Assembly (NCBI RefSeq): GCF_900109175.1
Contig: NZ_FNZE01000006.1
Location: 219,377 to 283,376, forward strand
Source: Pseudomonas linyingensis
GTDB lineage: Bacteria; Pseudomonadota; Gammaproteobacteria; Pseudomonadales; Pseudomonadaceae
DNA: 64,000 nucleotides
Direction of reading: 5' to 3'
Positions 28,660 to 37,545 of the stretch are shown here, in pieces; position 1 is the stretch's first letter; every line of letters begins with the position of its first letter. A program made the translations under genes and the position numbers. The notes beneath the pieces are model-generated. The model was not told where the DNA came from and did no database searches. It saw only the letters and a list, made by a program, of their open reading frames with translations.

Positions 28660-29421
28660 ATGCGATTCGTCGTCCTTGACACCGAAACCACCGGCCTCGA
28701 GGCCCGCGAAGGGCATCGCATCATCGAGATTGGCTGCGTCGAGCTGATCGGTCGACGCCTGACCGGGCGGCATTTCCACGTCTATATCAACCCCGAGCGT
28801 GAGGTCGACGAGGGGGCGATGGCGGTGCACGGCATCAGCAACGAGTTCCTCGCCGACAAGCCGCGCTTTCGCGAGGTGGTCGACGAGTTCTTCGAGTTCA
28901 TCAAGGGCGCCGAGCTGATCATCCACAACGCGGCGTTCGACATCGGTTTCATCAATCACGAATTCGCCCGTCTGAAGGACCGTCCGCAGCTGGGCGAGGT
29001 GCTCGACCATTGCAGCGTGCTGGACACCCTGCTGATGGCGCGCGAACGTCATCCGGGCCAGCGCAACAACCTCGACGCCCTGTGCAAGCGCTACGGTGTG
29101 GACAACTCGGGGCGCGACCTGCACGGCGCGCTGCTCGATGCCGAGATTCTTGCCGACGTCTACCTGGCGATGACCGGCGGGCAGACCAGCCTGTCGCTGG
29201 CTGGGCAGAGCAGCGACGGCGAGGGCGGCAACGGGCCGCAGGTTTCGGAGATCCGCCGTCTGCCGGCCGATCGTCCGCGCACTCCGGTGATCCGCGCCAG
29301 CCAGGCCGAGCTGGAGCAGCACGCGGCACGGCTGGCGGCGGTGGCCAAGTCCTGCGGCGCGCCGGCACTCTGGCAGCAGCTCGAGCAGGCTGCCGAAGGT
29401 GAGGCGCCGATCCTGCACTGA
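28660..29421 (+). CDS. dnaQ: DNA polymerase III epsilon subunit (proofreading exonuclease)
   Basis: A 253-residue DEDDh 3'-5' exonuclease that edits replication errors in the Pol III core. ExoI DTETTG is at 7-12, ExoII is NAAFDIGF near residue 90, and ExoIII is HGALLDAEIL near 155 with its catalytic His. The linker after about residue 180 (Gly/Ser/Gln-rich, with a possible clamp-binding QTSLSLAG segment) leads to the C-terminal helix that binds the alpha subunit. It lies immediately downstream of rnhA. Confidence 0.97.
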   Translation: MRFVVLDTETTGLEAREGHRIIEIGCVELIGRRLTGRHFHVYINPEREVDEGAMAVHGISNEFLADKPRFREVVDEFFEFIKGAELIIHNAAFDIGFINHEFARLKDRPQLGEVLDHCSVLDTLLMARERHPGQRNNLDALCKRYGVDNSGRDLHGALLDAEILADVYLAMTGGQTSLSLAGQSSDGEGGNGPQVSEIRRLPADRPRTPVIRASQAELEQHAARLAAVAKSCGAPALWQQLEQAAEGEAPILH

Positions 29422-29504
29422 GTGCCGCGGTTTCGCCGGCCTGCCGCAGCTACTACCCTGAAAGCATCGGCAGGCGCTGCCTGCCCGCTGCGGGGGGCTG
29501 GGGC

Positions 29505-31766
29505 ATGTACAAGGATCTGAAGTTTCCGGTACTGATTGTCCATCGCGATATCAAGGCCGACAGCGTGGCCGGCGAGCGCGTGCGCGGCATCATGGCCGAA
29601 CTGGAGCAGGAGGGTTTCCCCATCCTGGTCACCGCCAGCGCCCGCGAGGGGCGCATCGTCGCCTCCTCGCAACATGGCCTGGCCTGCATCCTGGTCGCCG
29701 CCGAAGGCGCCGGCGAAAATCCGCGCCTGCTGCAGGACATGGTCGAGCTGATCCGCGCGGCGCGGGTGCGCGCCCCGCAGCTGCCGATCTTCGCCCTCGG
29801 CGAGCAGGTCACCATCGAAAACGCGCCCGCCGAGGCAATGGCCGAACTCAACCAGCTGCGCGGCATCCTCTACCTGTTCGAGGACACCGTGCCGTTTCTC
29901 GCCCGTCAGGTGGCGCGGGCGGCGCGCGGTTATCTCGATGCCCTGCTGCCGCCGTTCTTCCGCGCGCTGGTGCAGCACACCGCCGACTCCCACTATTCCT
30001 GGCATACCCCGGGGCACGGGGGCGGCGTGGCGCATCGCAAGAGCCCGGTGGGGCAGGCGTTCCACCAGTTCTTCGGCGAGAACACCCTGCGCTCCGATCT
30101 GTCGGTATCGGTGCCCGAACTGGGCTCGCTGCTCGACCACACCGGCCCGCTGGCTGAGGCCGAGCTCCGCGCCGCGCGCAACTTCGGCGCCGACCACACC
30201 TTCTTCGTGATCAATGGCACCTCGACGGCGAACAAGATCGTCTGGCAGGCGATGGTCGGTCGCGACGATCTGGTGCTGGTGGATCGCAACTGCCACAAGT
30301 CGGTGGTGCATGCGCTGATCATCACCGGCGCCATCCCGCTGTACCTCAATCCGGCGCGCAACGAGCTGGGCATCATCGGACCGATTCCCCTCGAGGAGTT
30401 CAGTCGCGAGTCGATCGCCGCGAAAATCGCCGCCTGTCCGCTGGCGGCGGGGCGCGAGGCGAAGGTCAAGCTGGCCGTGGTGACCAACTCGACCTACGAC
30501 GGCCTGTGCTACAACGCCGAGCTGATCAAGCGGGCGCTGGGCGACAGCGTCGAGGTGCTGCACTTCGACGAGGCCTGGTATGCCTATGCCGCCTTCCACG
30601 ACTTCTATGCCGGGCGCTACGCCATGGGCACCTCGCGCGAGGACGGCGGGCGCGAGCCGCTGGTGTTCAGCACCCACTCCACCCACAAGCTGCTGGCCGC
30701 CTTCAGTCAGGCCTCGATGATCCATGTGCAGGATGGCGGCCAGCGTCAGCTGGACGTGGCGCGCTTCAACGAGGCGTTCATGATGCACACCTCCACCTCG
30801 CCGCAGTATGGCATCCTCGCCTCGCTGGACGTGGCCTCGGCGATGATGGAAGGTTCGGCAGGGCGTTCGCTGATCCAGGAGAGCTTCGATGAGGCGCTGG
30901 CCTTTCGCCGGGCCATGGCCAACCTGCGCCACCACCTGCCGGACGGCGACTGGTGGTTCGATATCTGGCAGCCCGGCGACGTCGAGTCAGCGCTGCAGGT
31001 GCAGACCGCCGACTGGTTGCTGGCACCGCAGGCCGCCTGGCATGGTTTCGGCGAGGTCGCCGAGGACTACGTGCTGCTTGATCCGCTCAAGGTCACCCTG
31101 GTGATGCCCGGCCTGTGTGCCGATGGCAGCCTGGAGGAACAGGGCATTCCGGCGGCGGTGGTCGGCAAGTTCCTCTGGGAGCGCGGCGTGGTGGTGGAGA
31201 AGACCGGCCTGTATTCGCTGCTGGTGTTGTTCTCGATGAGCATCACCAAGGGCAAATGGAGCACGCTGGTCACCGAGCTACTCGAGTTCAAGCGTCTGCA
31301 TGCGGCCAATACACCGCTGCTCGAGGCGCTGCCATCGGTGGCGCGAGCCGATGCCGCCCGCTACGCCGGCATGGGATTGCGTGACCTATGCACACAGCTG
31401 CATGCCTGCTACCACGACAACCAGGTGCCGCGGGCGCTGAGCCGGATGTACCGGCAGTTGCCGGAGCTGGCGCTGAAGCCGGCCGAAGCTTACGATCGGC
31501 TGGTGCGCGGCGAAGTCGAGGCGGTGCCGCTGGATGCTCTGGAAGGGCGCGTTGCGGCGGTCATGCTGGTACCCTATCCACCGGGAATTCCACTGATCAT
31601 GCCGGGCGAGCGGTTCAGCGCAGCCAGTCGGCCAATCATCGACTACCTGAAGTTCACCCGATATTTCGAGCAGGCGTTCCCCGGCTTCGAGTCCGGGGTT
31701 CACGGGCTGCAACATGGCCTCGAAGAGGCGGCGCAGCACTACAGCGTGGACTGCGTTTGCCCCTGA
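29505..31766 (+). CDS. ldcA: PLP-dependent lysine (basic amino acid) decarboxylase
   Basis: A 753-residue fold-I decarboxylase of the Orn/Lys/Arg class. An N-terminal CheY-like wing domain (1-130) is followed by a PLP domain with the HTPGH motif (WHTPGHGGG), HKSVVHAL, DEAW, and the PLP lysine Lys395 in STHSTHKLLAAFSQ. The C-terminal domain follows. In P. aeruginosa the gene at this position is LdcA, a lysine decarboxylase that feeds lysine catabolism through cadaverine under ArgR control. Position supports that name here, but sequence alone does not separate lysine from arginine or ornithine decarboxylase. ATG 29505 has a GGGGCTGGGG purine run upstream. Confidence 0.85.
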   Translation: MYKDLKFPVLIVHRDIKADSVAGERVRGIMAELEQEGFPILVTASAREGRIVASSQHGLACILVAAEGAGENPRLLQDMVELIRAARVRAPQLPIFALGEQVTIENAPAEAMAELNQLRGILYLFEDTVPFLARQVARAARGYLDALLPPFFRALVQHTADSHYSWHTPGHGGGVAHRKSPVGQAFHQFFGENTLRSDLSVSVPELGSLLDHTGPLAEAELRAARNFGADHTFFVINGTSTANKIVWQAMVGRDDLVLVDRNCHKSVVHALIITGAIPLYLNPARNELGIIGPIPLEEFSRESIAAKIAACPLAAGREAKVKLAVVTNSTYDGLCYNAELIKRALGDSVEVLHFDEAWYAYAAFHDFYAGRYAMGTSREDGGREPLVFSTHSTHKLLAAFSQASMIHVQDGGQRQLDVARFNEAFMMHTSTSPQYGILASLDVASAMMEGSAGRSLIQESFDEALAFRRAMANLRHHLPDGDWWFDIWQPGDVESALQVQTADWLLAPQAAWHGFGEVAEDYVLLDPLKVTLVMPGLCADGSLEEQGIPAAVVGKFLWERGVVVEKTGLYSLLVLFSMSITKGKWSTLVTELLEFKRLHAANTPLLEALPSVARADAARYAGMGLRDLCTQLHACYHDNQVPRALSRMYRQLPELALKPAEAYDRLVRGEVEAVPLDALEGRVAAVMLVPYPPGIPLIMPGERFSAASRPIIDYLKFTRYFEQAFPGFESGVHGLQHGLEEAAQHYSVDCVCP

Positions 31767-31779
31767 AGTGGGGGGCGCC

Positions 31780-31832
31780 GTGATCTGGGTCACTTAGGTC
31801 GGATACGCCTTTGCGCCGATGCTTGCTATAGT
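31780..31832 (+). promoter_or_regulatory. Vfr/CRP-like site and extended -10 promoter upstream of fimL
   Basis: GTGA-N6-TCAC (31780-31793) is a complete two-fold CRP/Vfr core. It is followed by TGCTATAGT, an extended -10 (TATAGT at 31827-31832) with no good -35. The putative start would be near 31839, placing the site centre at about -52. A promoter that lacks a -35 and has a cAMP-receptor site is typical of activated promoters. Vfr belongs to the pathway in which FimL acts in P. aeruginosa. Confidence 0.45.
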
Positions 31833-31882
31833 GCCCGACCAAAAGAGGGCAGCGGTCAGCTGCGCTCAGTCGAATAACAGCC

Positions 31883-32027
31883 AGGAGGCGCCCCCGTGTC
31901 GCGATGGCTTGAGGCGAGAGTTCACAGCAGTATTCAGGATGATCACCGCTTGTACAGCGCGAGGCCACAGGACGTAGTCTGGGTGCTGGATTCGTACCGC
32001 GTTGGAGGCGGACAAAGCGCATGGTAA
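31883..32027 (+). CDS. Possible 43-residue small protein coupled to fimL
   Basis: A perfect AGGAGG (31883-31888) stands seven bases before GTG 31896, which opens a 43-codon frame ending at TAA 32027. That frame overlaps the fimL ATG (32021) by seven bases in another register. The coding part is 31896-32027. The peptide (MSRWLEARVHSSIQDDHRL...) has no signal, helix or known motif. Codon use is weaker in third-position G+C than its neighbours and includes rare AGA/AGG/GGA codons. It could be a leader peptide that couples translation to fimL or a true small protein. I know of no annotated equivalent. Confidence 0.4.
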
Positions 32028-33694
32028 CCGGAGCCACATCCCTTGGTTTGGTGCGCAGCGAGCTGTTCGCGACCATCGAACAGGCCGAGCAGAGCCTGGA
32101 ACTGTTCATCGCCGATCGACTCAATGTCAGTCTGCTGCAGCAGGCGGTTGAATACCTGCAGCAGATTCGCGGAATTCTCAAACTGATCGAGCTGGCGGGG
32201 GCCGAGCTGCTGGCCCAGGAGATCCTCCTGCTGGCCACCGATATCCCGGCCGGTGCCGGTCAGGAGCGCGACGGGCAGTTGGCCGCGCTGGGCAAGGCGC
32301 TGTTCGTGCTGCGCCGCTACCTGGAAGGCATCGACATCCATCGCCAGGAAATTCCCGAGCTGCTGCTGCCGATCATCAACGAGCTGCGCCAGTCCACGGG
32401 ACAACCGAGCCTGCCGGAAAGCTACTTCTTCAGCGTGCGTCTGGACCAGCCGCGTCCGCAGCAGCGCAACGTGGAGATCCAGCCCGGTGCGGCGAACCGC
32501 GACGGTGCCCGCCTGCGGCAGATGTATCAGCTGGGCCTGATGAACGTGCTGCGCGAGCAGAATCTGAGCGCGGCCCTCAAGCTGATGTCGCGGGCGCTGG
32601 GGCGACTGGACGATCTGCTGGGCGGCCGCGAGCGCTCGCGCCTGTGCTGGATCGGTGCTGCGGCCCTGGAGGCTATGGCCGAGGCGCAGATGCGCCCGAG
32701 CAAGGCACGCAAGCAGCTGCTGGCGCGCATCGACCGCGACCTGCGTCAGTTGCTGCTCAACCCGCAGTTCGAGGCGTCGCGCAGCCTGCTCAAGGAAATG
32801 CTCTACCTGGTCGCGCTGGCCGGTACCCAGGGCGAGCGCGCCAGCGAGATGCGCAGGATCTTCGGCCTGGCGTCGTTGCCGTTCACCGACCATCTGCTGG
32901 AAGAGGAGTCGAGACGTCTGGGCGGCCCGGGGCAGGAGGTCATGCGCTCACTGTCGCTGGCGATCCGCGACGAGCTGGTCGGCGTCAAAGATATCCTCGA
33001 CCTGATCGAGCGGGGCACGGCGCAGCTCGAGAGCAAGCAGGCCCTGCATGCCCAGATCGGCAAGCTGGCCAAGACGCTCGACATGATCGGCCTGAGTTCG
33101 GCAGGCAACGCCCTGCAGTGCCTGGTGGCGATGGTCGGGGCCTGGAGCGAGCGCAGCGACAATCCGCCGGCGGACGAGCTGCTGCGTCTGGCTGATGCCC
33201 TGCTGTATGTGGAAAGCATGGTGGCCACGCTCGAGCAGAGCGAGCAGCGCCAACGGTCCACCGCCAGGGGCGGCGAGGGCGAGTCCTATGCCACGCACCA
33301 GTTGGACGAGGCGCGCATCGTGGTCATCGACGAGGCGCAGGCCGGTCTGGCCCTGGCCAAGCGTGCGATCACCGCCTATCTCGAATCCAGCGGCGACAAG
33401 CTGAATCTGGCCAATGTGCCGACCAGCCTGCAGGCCGTACGTGGTGGCCTGTGGTTCCTCGGTCTGGAGCGCGCCGCCGAACTGGTGGGTGCCTGCGCCG
33501 GCTACATCCAGACGCACATGATCGAGAATGCCCAGATCCCCTCCGAACAGATGCTGGAGACTCTGGCCGATGCGCTGACCAGCCTCGAGTTCTTCCTGGA
33601 GGGCGGCGCCAGCCTGCGACCGGAGGGGCGTCAGGACGTGCTCGATCTCGCGGCCGACAGCGTGCGGGCGCTGGGTATGCAGGTCGCCGCCTGA
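32021..33694 (+). CDS. fimL: FimL, ChpA-N-terminal-like regulator of twitching/cAMP
   Basis: A 557-residue, mostly helical cytoplasmic protein without catalytic motifs. Its first 130 residues ([19 protein letters not shown]...[22 protein letters not shown]) and the region near 430-530 ([26 protein letters not shown]...[20 protein letters not shown]) resemble repeats of degenerate histidine-phosphotransfer domains like those in ChpA. The His position is replaced in both, by Arg or Leu-flanked residues, so phosphotransfer is not expected. In P. aeruginosa FimL works with PilG and FimV to activate adenylate cyclase CyaB and hence Vfr, type IV pili and virulence genes. It overlaps nudC by one base. 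GGAGG lies 12 bases before the ATG, rather far. Confidence 0.85.
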   Translation: MVTGATSLGLVRSELFATIEQAEQSLELFIADRLNVSLLQQAVEYLQQIRGILKLIELAGAELLAQEILLLATDIPAGAGQERDGQLAALGKALFVLRRYLEGIDIHRQEIPELLLPIINELRQSTGQPSLPESYFFSVRLDQPRPQQRNVEIQPGAANRDGARLRQMYQLGLMNVLREQNLSAALKLMSRALGRLDDLLGGRERSRLCWIGAAALEAMAEAQMRPSKARKQLLARIDRDLRQLLLNPQFEASRSLLKEMLYLVALAGTQGERASEMRRIFGLASLPFTDHLLEEESRRLGGPGQEVMRSLSLAIRDELVGVKDILDLIERGTAQLESKQALHAQIGKLAKTLDMIGLSSAGNALQCLVAMVGAWSERSDNPPADELLRLADALLYVESMVATLEQSEQRQRSTARGGEGESYATHQLDEARIVVIDEAQAGLALAKRAITAYLESSGDKLNLANVPTSLQAVRGGLWFLGLERAAELVGACAGYIQTHMIENAQIPSEQMLETLADALTSLEFFLEGGASLRPEGRQDVLDLAADSVRALGMQVAA

Positions 33695-34542
33695 TGACCG
33701 GCAGCAACCTCTGGCAACCGGCCGTCATCGACGCCGGCCAGGCCGGAGGTTGGGCGCTGGCGCATTGCCGGCAACAATTTCTGTGTGACGCCCGCGGCGT
33801 CCTCTTTCCGCGGGCCTTGCTGCAGGCGCACCTGCCCCAGCCCATGGTGCTTGCCGAGCACGGAGTCGGCTATTTCAACCGCCAGCCGGTCTGCGTGCTC
33901 GAGCTGGCGGACAACGCGGGGGACTTGCTCCCCGGCGGTTTCTGGAAAGGCTTGCGCCAGTTCATGCACGAGGGTGATCTGGCGACTTTCCGCATGCTCG
34001 GCTACGCCGCCCAGGTCGCGACATGGGCACGCCAGCACCGCTTCTGCGGCAGCTGCGGAGGGCCTCTGCAACCGCTGTCCGGCGAGCGGGCGATGGCCTG
34101 CCCGAGCTGCGAGCTGCACCACTATCCGAGGCTGTCGCCGAGCATCATCGTGCTGATCAGCCGCGGCGACGAGCTGCTGCTGGCGCGCTCGCCGCGTTTT
34201 GCCGCCGGGGTCTACAGCACCCTGGCCGGTTTTGTCGAGCCGGGCGAGTCGATCGAGGAGTGCGTGCGCCGCGAAGTGCGTGAAGAGGTCGCCCTCGAAG
34301 TCGGCAATCTGCGTTACATCGCCAGCCAGAGCTGGCCATTTCCCCATTCGCTGATGCTCGGCTTCCATGCCGACTATGTGGCGGGCGAGATCGTGCCGCA
34401 GCCGGAGGAAATCGAGGATGCGCGCTGGTTCACCCCCGACCAGTTGCCGCCGCTTCCGGCACACGGGTCGATCGCCCGTTACCTGATCGAGCTCTATCTG
34501 GCGCGTCGTTCCGGCACCGCCGAACCCGTGCTGCCAGGCTAG
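33694..34542 (+). CDS. nudC: NAD(H) pyrophosphatase / RNA-decapping hydrolase NudC
   Basis: A 282-residue Nudix enzyme that hydrolyses NADH to NMNH and AMP and can remove NAD caps from RNA. The zinc ribbon has Cys118, Cys121, Cys136 and Cys139. The Nudix box at 179-201 keeps its catalytic Glu and Arg residues ([21 protein letters not shown]) but has Ala200 where Gly is usual. The NudC-specific array SQPWPFPxS reads SQSWPFPHS (211-219). The start ATG overlaps the fimL stop (TGATG), so translation is coupled. NudC over other Nudix proteins is assured by the ribbon plus the WPFP motif. Confidence 0.93.
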   Translation: MTGSNLWQPAVIDAGQAGGWALAHCRQQFLCDARGVLFPRALLQAHLPQPMVLAEHGVGYFNRQPVCVLELADNAGDLLPGGFWKGLRQFMHEGDLATFRMLGYAAQVATWARQHRFCGSCGGPLQPLSGERAMACPSCELHHYPRLSPSIIVLISRGDELLLARSPRFAAGVYSTLAGFVEPGESIEECVRREVREEVALEVGNLRYIASQSWPFPHSLMLGFHADYVAGEIVPQPEEIEDARWFTPDQLPPLPAHGSIARYLIELYLARRSGTAEPVLPG

Positions 34543-34748
34543 CTGCTCCGTCAACGCCGCACCACTCACGATTGACTCCGGGCGGACAGGCAGAGCCGTC
34601 GCAGGCGCGCGCCCATGGAAAGGCGCCTGCGCACGTTCCAGAGGCCTGCAAACCTTGATCCGATAGAGATTGTGTGGTGCTCGCGCTGGCCGCTGGGGCG
34701 GAGGCGTCCGCATAATGCGGGCACTTTCTGCAACAGGGAATTCCCACC

Positions 34749-35399
34749 ATGCAATACAACGGACTGGCCTGGGTGGCCGCCTTGATGGCGCTTCTGGTAC
34801 TGGTGATCGCCGGGCGCATTCTGCTCGATCGCAGCTGGTTGCTGGGCTGGCTGCGCGGTACCGGCGGTCTGGCGATTCTTGCCCTGGCGGGGCTGGTCGC
34901 GGTCATGGCCTACGATCTGCGCAGTTATGCACCGCTGCCGTCGTCGGGCGAGACGTTGCTGACCCTGAGCTTCAAGGCCGAGGGTGACCAGCGTTACCGG
35001 GTGACCCTGCGCGAGGACCTACGCGAGCGCAATGTGATCCTCAATGGCGACCTGTGGCAGCTGGATGCCCGGGTATTCGGCTGGCAGAAGCTGGCGACGC
35101 TGATCGGCCTGCAGCCAGGCTATCGCCTGGAGTTGTTGAGCGGGCGCTATCTGACCGCGGAGCAGCAGGCCAGCGCCGAGCCGAGTCGCGTGGTGCTGGC
35201 GAGCAGCCCCTACGGCATCGACCTGTGGCGCTGGTTGCGCGAGGGACAGCATGATCTGTTCCTGTTCGATGCCCGAGGCACACGGGTGACCTTCCTGCCG
35301 CTGGCCGATGGCGCGCTCTACGCGGTGCGCCTGACCAGTACGGGGCTGCTGGCCGAGCCGCAGAACCAGGCGGCGAAGGATGCGCTGACCCAGCGCTGA
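34749..35399 (+). CDS. Conserved membrane protein of unknown function
   Basis: A 216-residue protein with two N-terminal transmembrane helices (about 5-24 and 35-56). A soluble region of about 160 residues follows, probably periplasmic and beta-rich (LLTLSFKAEGDQRYRVTLRE, GDLWQLDARVFGWQKLATLIGL, YRLELLSGRYL). Proteins of this layout are widespread in Pseudomonas and are sometimes labelled multidrug transporters, for which the sequence gives no support. It follows nudC by 206 bases with its own likely promoter, and a strong terminator lies after it. No enzyme motif is seen. Confidence 0.75.
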   Translation: MQYNGLAWVAALMALLVLVIAGRILLDRSWLLGWLRGTGGLAILALAGLVAVMAYDLRSYAPLPSSGETLLTLSFKAEGDQRYRVTLREDLRERNVILNGDLWQLDARVFGWQKLATLIGLQPGYRLELLSGRYLTAEQQASAEPSRVVLASSPYGIDLWRWLREGQHDLFLFDARGTRVTFLPLADGALYAVRLTSTGLLAEPQNQAAKDALTQR

Positions 35400-35446
35400 G
35401 GTCGGGGCCTCTTTGCCGGGGCCCAGCTTGCTTTGCCGGGCGCCAA

Positions 35447-35482
35447 TAGAAAAACCCCAGTCTTGCGACTGGGGTTTTTTTG
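35447..35482. terminator. Bidirectional terminator between the membrane protein gene and aceA
   Basis: A twelve-base perfect stem (35451-35462 with 35467-35478) and a TTGC loop are flanked by A-run and T-run. It serves both converging transcripts. Confidence 0.93.
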
Positions 35483-35528
35483 TTGCTGCCTCGACCTGGC
35501 CTGGGATCCGGTCGAGTGAGCCGGTTCC

Positions 35529-37121
35529 TTAGAACTGGTTCATGGTGTTGTCTTTACCGCCAGCCTTCAGGGCCGCTTCACCAGCGAAGTATTCCTTGTG
35601 GTTGTCGCCGATGTCGGAGCCAGCCATGTTCTGGTGCTTGACGCAGGCGATGCCCTGACGGATTTCCTGGCGCTGCACGCCCTTCACGTAGGCCAGCATG
35701 CCTTCTTCGGCGAAGTAGCCCTTGGCCAGGTTGTCGGTGGACAGCGCGGCGGTGTGGTAGGTCGGCAGGGTGATCAGGTGGTGGAAGATGCCGGCTTGAG
35801 CGGAACCATCGCGCTGGAAGGTGCGGATCATCTCGTCGGCGACCTGGGCCAGTTCGGTTTCGTCGTACTCGACGCTCATCAGCTGGGCGCGGTCGTAGGC
35901 GGAAACATCCTTGCCTGCGGCAACCATGGTGTCGAACGCTTGCTGGCGGAAGTTCAGGGTCCAGTTGAACGACGGGCTGTTGTTGTACACCAGCTTGGCG
36001 TTCGGGATGACCTTGCGAACTTCGTTCATCATCGCGGCGATCTGGCCAACGTGCGGCTTCTCGGTTTCGATCCACAGCAGGTCGGCACCGTTCTGCAGCG
36101 AGGTGATGCTGTCGAGGACGCAGCGCGCTTCGCCGGTGCCCTTGCGGAACTGGAACAGGTTGCTCGGCAGACGCTTCGGACGCAGCAGCTTGCCTTCACG
36201 CTTGATCACGACGTCGCCGTTGCCCAGTTCGGCTTCGGTGATTTCTTCGCAATCCAGGAAGGAGTTGTACTGGTCGCCCAGGTCGCCCGGCTGGTGGGTC
36301 ACGGCGATCTGCTTGGTCAGGCCGGCACCCAGGGAGTCGGTACGTGCAACGATCACGCCGTTGTCGATGCCCAGCTCGAGGAAGGCGTAGCGAACGGCAG
36401 CGATCTTGGCGAGGAAGTCAACGTGCGGAACGGTAACCTTGCCATCCTGGTGACCGCACTGCTTCTCGTCGGAAACCTGGTTCTCGATCTGGATGCAGCA
36501 AGCGCCTGCTTCGATCATGCGCTTGGCCAGAAGGTAGGTGGCTTCCGGGTTGCCGAAGCCGGCGTCGATGTCGGCGATGATCGGTACGATGTGGGTTTCG
36601 TAGTTGTCGATCTGGTTCTGGATGTCAGCGGCCTTGGCGGTGTCGCCGGCTTCGCGGGCGGCGTCCAGGGCGGTGAACAGCAGGTCCAGCTCGCGGGAGT
36701 CGGCCTGACGCAGGAAGGTGTACAGCTCTTCGATCAGGTCGGAGACGGCGGTCTTCTCGTGCATCGACTGGTCCGGCAGCGGGCCGAAGTCGGAACGCAG
36801 GGCAGCAACCATCCAGCCGGACAGGTACAGGTACTTCTTGTTGGTGGTCTTCAGGTGCTTCTTGATCGAGATCAGCTTCTGCTGACCGATGAAGCCGTGC
36901 CAGCAGCCCAGCGACTGGGTGTAGACGGACGAGTCGGCGTCGTACTCGGCCATGTCCTTGCGCATGATGTCGGCGGTGTACTGGGCGATTTCCAGACCGG
37001 TCTTGAAGCGGTTCTGAGCGCGCATGCGGGCGACCGACTCAGGGTTGATCGCGCTCCAGCTGCTGCCGAATTGTTCTTTCAGGGCGGCAATGGCCTTGAT
37101 GTCGTTTTGGTATGCGGACAT
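35529..37121 (-). CDS. aceA: Isocitrate lyase
   Basis: A 530-residue enzyme that splits isocitrate into succinate and glyoxylate, the entry to the glyoxylate shunt needed for growth on acetate and fatty acids. The catalytic loop is KQCGH (Lys220-His224, Cys222), the variant of the long pseudomonad isocitrate lyase subfamily rather than the KKCGH of E. coli. Further active-site segments are IIADIDAGFGNPEATY, ARTDSLGA and NNSPSFNWTLNF. ATG 37121 follows GAAGGA. It is the only gene of this transcript, with a long leader and a candidate operator upstream. Idh and Icd, the competing enzymes, are encoded within 14 kb. Confidence 0.97.
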   Translation of the reverse strand: MSAYQNDIKAIAALKEQFGSSWSAINPESVARMRAQNRFKTGLEIAQYTADIMRKDMAEYDADSSVYTQSLGCWHGFIGQQKLISIKKHLKTTNKKYLYLSGWMVAALRSDFGPLPDQSMHEKTAVSDLIEELYTFLRQADSRELDLLFTALDAAREAGDTAKAADIQNQIDNYETHIVPIIADIDAGFGNPEATYLLAKRMIEAGACCIQIENQVSDEKQCGHQDGKVTVPHVDFLAKIAAVRYAFLELGIDNGVIVARTDSLGAGLTKQIAVTHQPGDLGDQYNSFLDCEEITEAELGNGDVVIKREGKLLRPKRLPSNLFQFRKGTGEARCVLDSITSLQNGADLLWIETEKPHVGQIAAMMNEVRKVIPNAKLVYNNSPSFNWTLNFRQQAFDTMVAAGKDVSAYDRAQLMSVEYDETELAQVADEMIRTFQRDGSAQAGIFHHLITLPTYHTAALSTDNLAKGYFAEEGMLAYVKGVQRQEIRQGIACVKHQNMAGSDIGDNHKEYFAGEAALKAGGKDNTMNQF

Positions 37122-37545
37122 GGTCAATCCTTCAATGTATGTGTTCGTTGAGCGCCGACATTCCCATTCAACACCTGAGTGCTGACGGTATTGTTGCAAG
37201 AGCTCACCGCAGAGCGTCGAGGTACTGACTGGTTCGGCAGAAGGCCGCAGGAGGGGATGTAGTGACGACCGGTGGGGTGACTACAACAGCCGGGTGGGCC
37301 GTGTTGGTCGTGCCGGTTGAAACAGTGCTTCCCCGTCCCTCAGGACAACTTCGTTCCAGTCGCAACCTTGTCGCACCGCCGTGTGGGTGGTACTGACACG
37401 AACCGATTCCAGGGGTGGTCTGGACTGCGATCCGGGGGCCGTTTCGGGCCTCTGGTCAGCGGGAGCGAGGCCATCATGCTAGGAGAGAGGCGGGGCGTCA
37501 ATCGGTTTTGTAGTTTTTTTTAAGAGCTACTACAAAAGTTCTAGA
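37122..37545 (-). other. aceA leader and control region (no gene seen)
   Basis: 424 bases without a credible gene. The stretch near aceA is ordinary GC-rich leader. From about 37500 to 37540 the composition changes to A/T-rich and contains the putative operator. If the promoter below is right, the aceA mRNA carries a leader of about 345 bases, long enough for post-transcriptional control. Confidence 0.5.
37473..37537 (-). promoter_or_regulatory. Putative aceA promoter with upstream inverted-repeat operator
   Basis: On the minus strand, -35 TTGACG (37501-37496) and -10 CATGAT (37478-37473) are 17 bases apart. Four bases upstream of the -35 is an inverted repeat with nine-base perfect arms, TTTTGTAGT (37506-37514) and ACTACAAAA (37529-37537), centred at about -55. 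The TGTAGT/ACTACA core resembles, as I recall it, the site of RccR, the KDPG-responsive RpiR-family regulator that controls the glyoxylate shunt in Pseudomonas. Confidence 0.55.

Noticed and set aside
37317..37523. A 68-codon frame in the aceA control region
   Set aside because: No Shine-Dalgarno, no family resemblance, and it runs opposite to aceA through the putative promoter.
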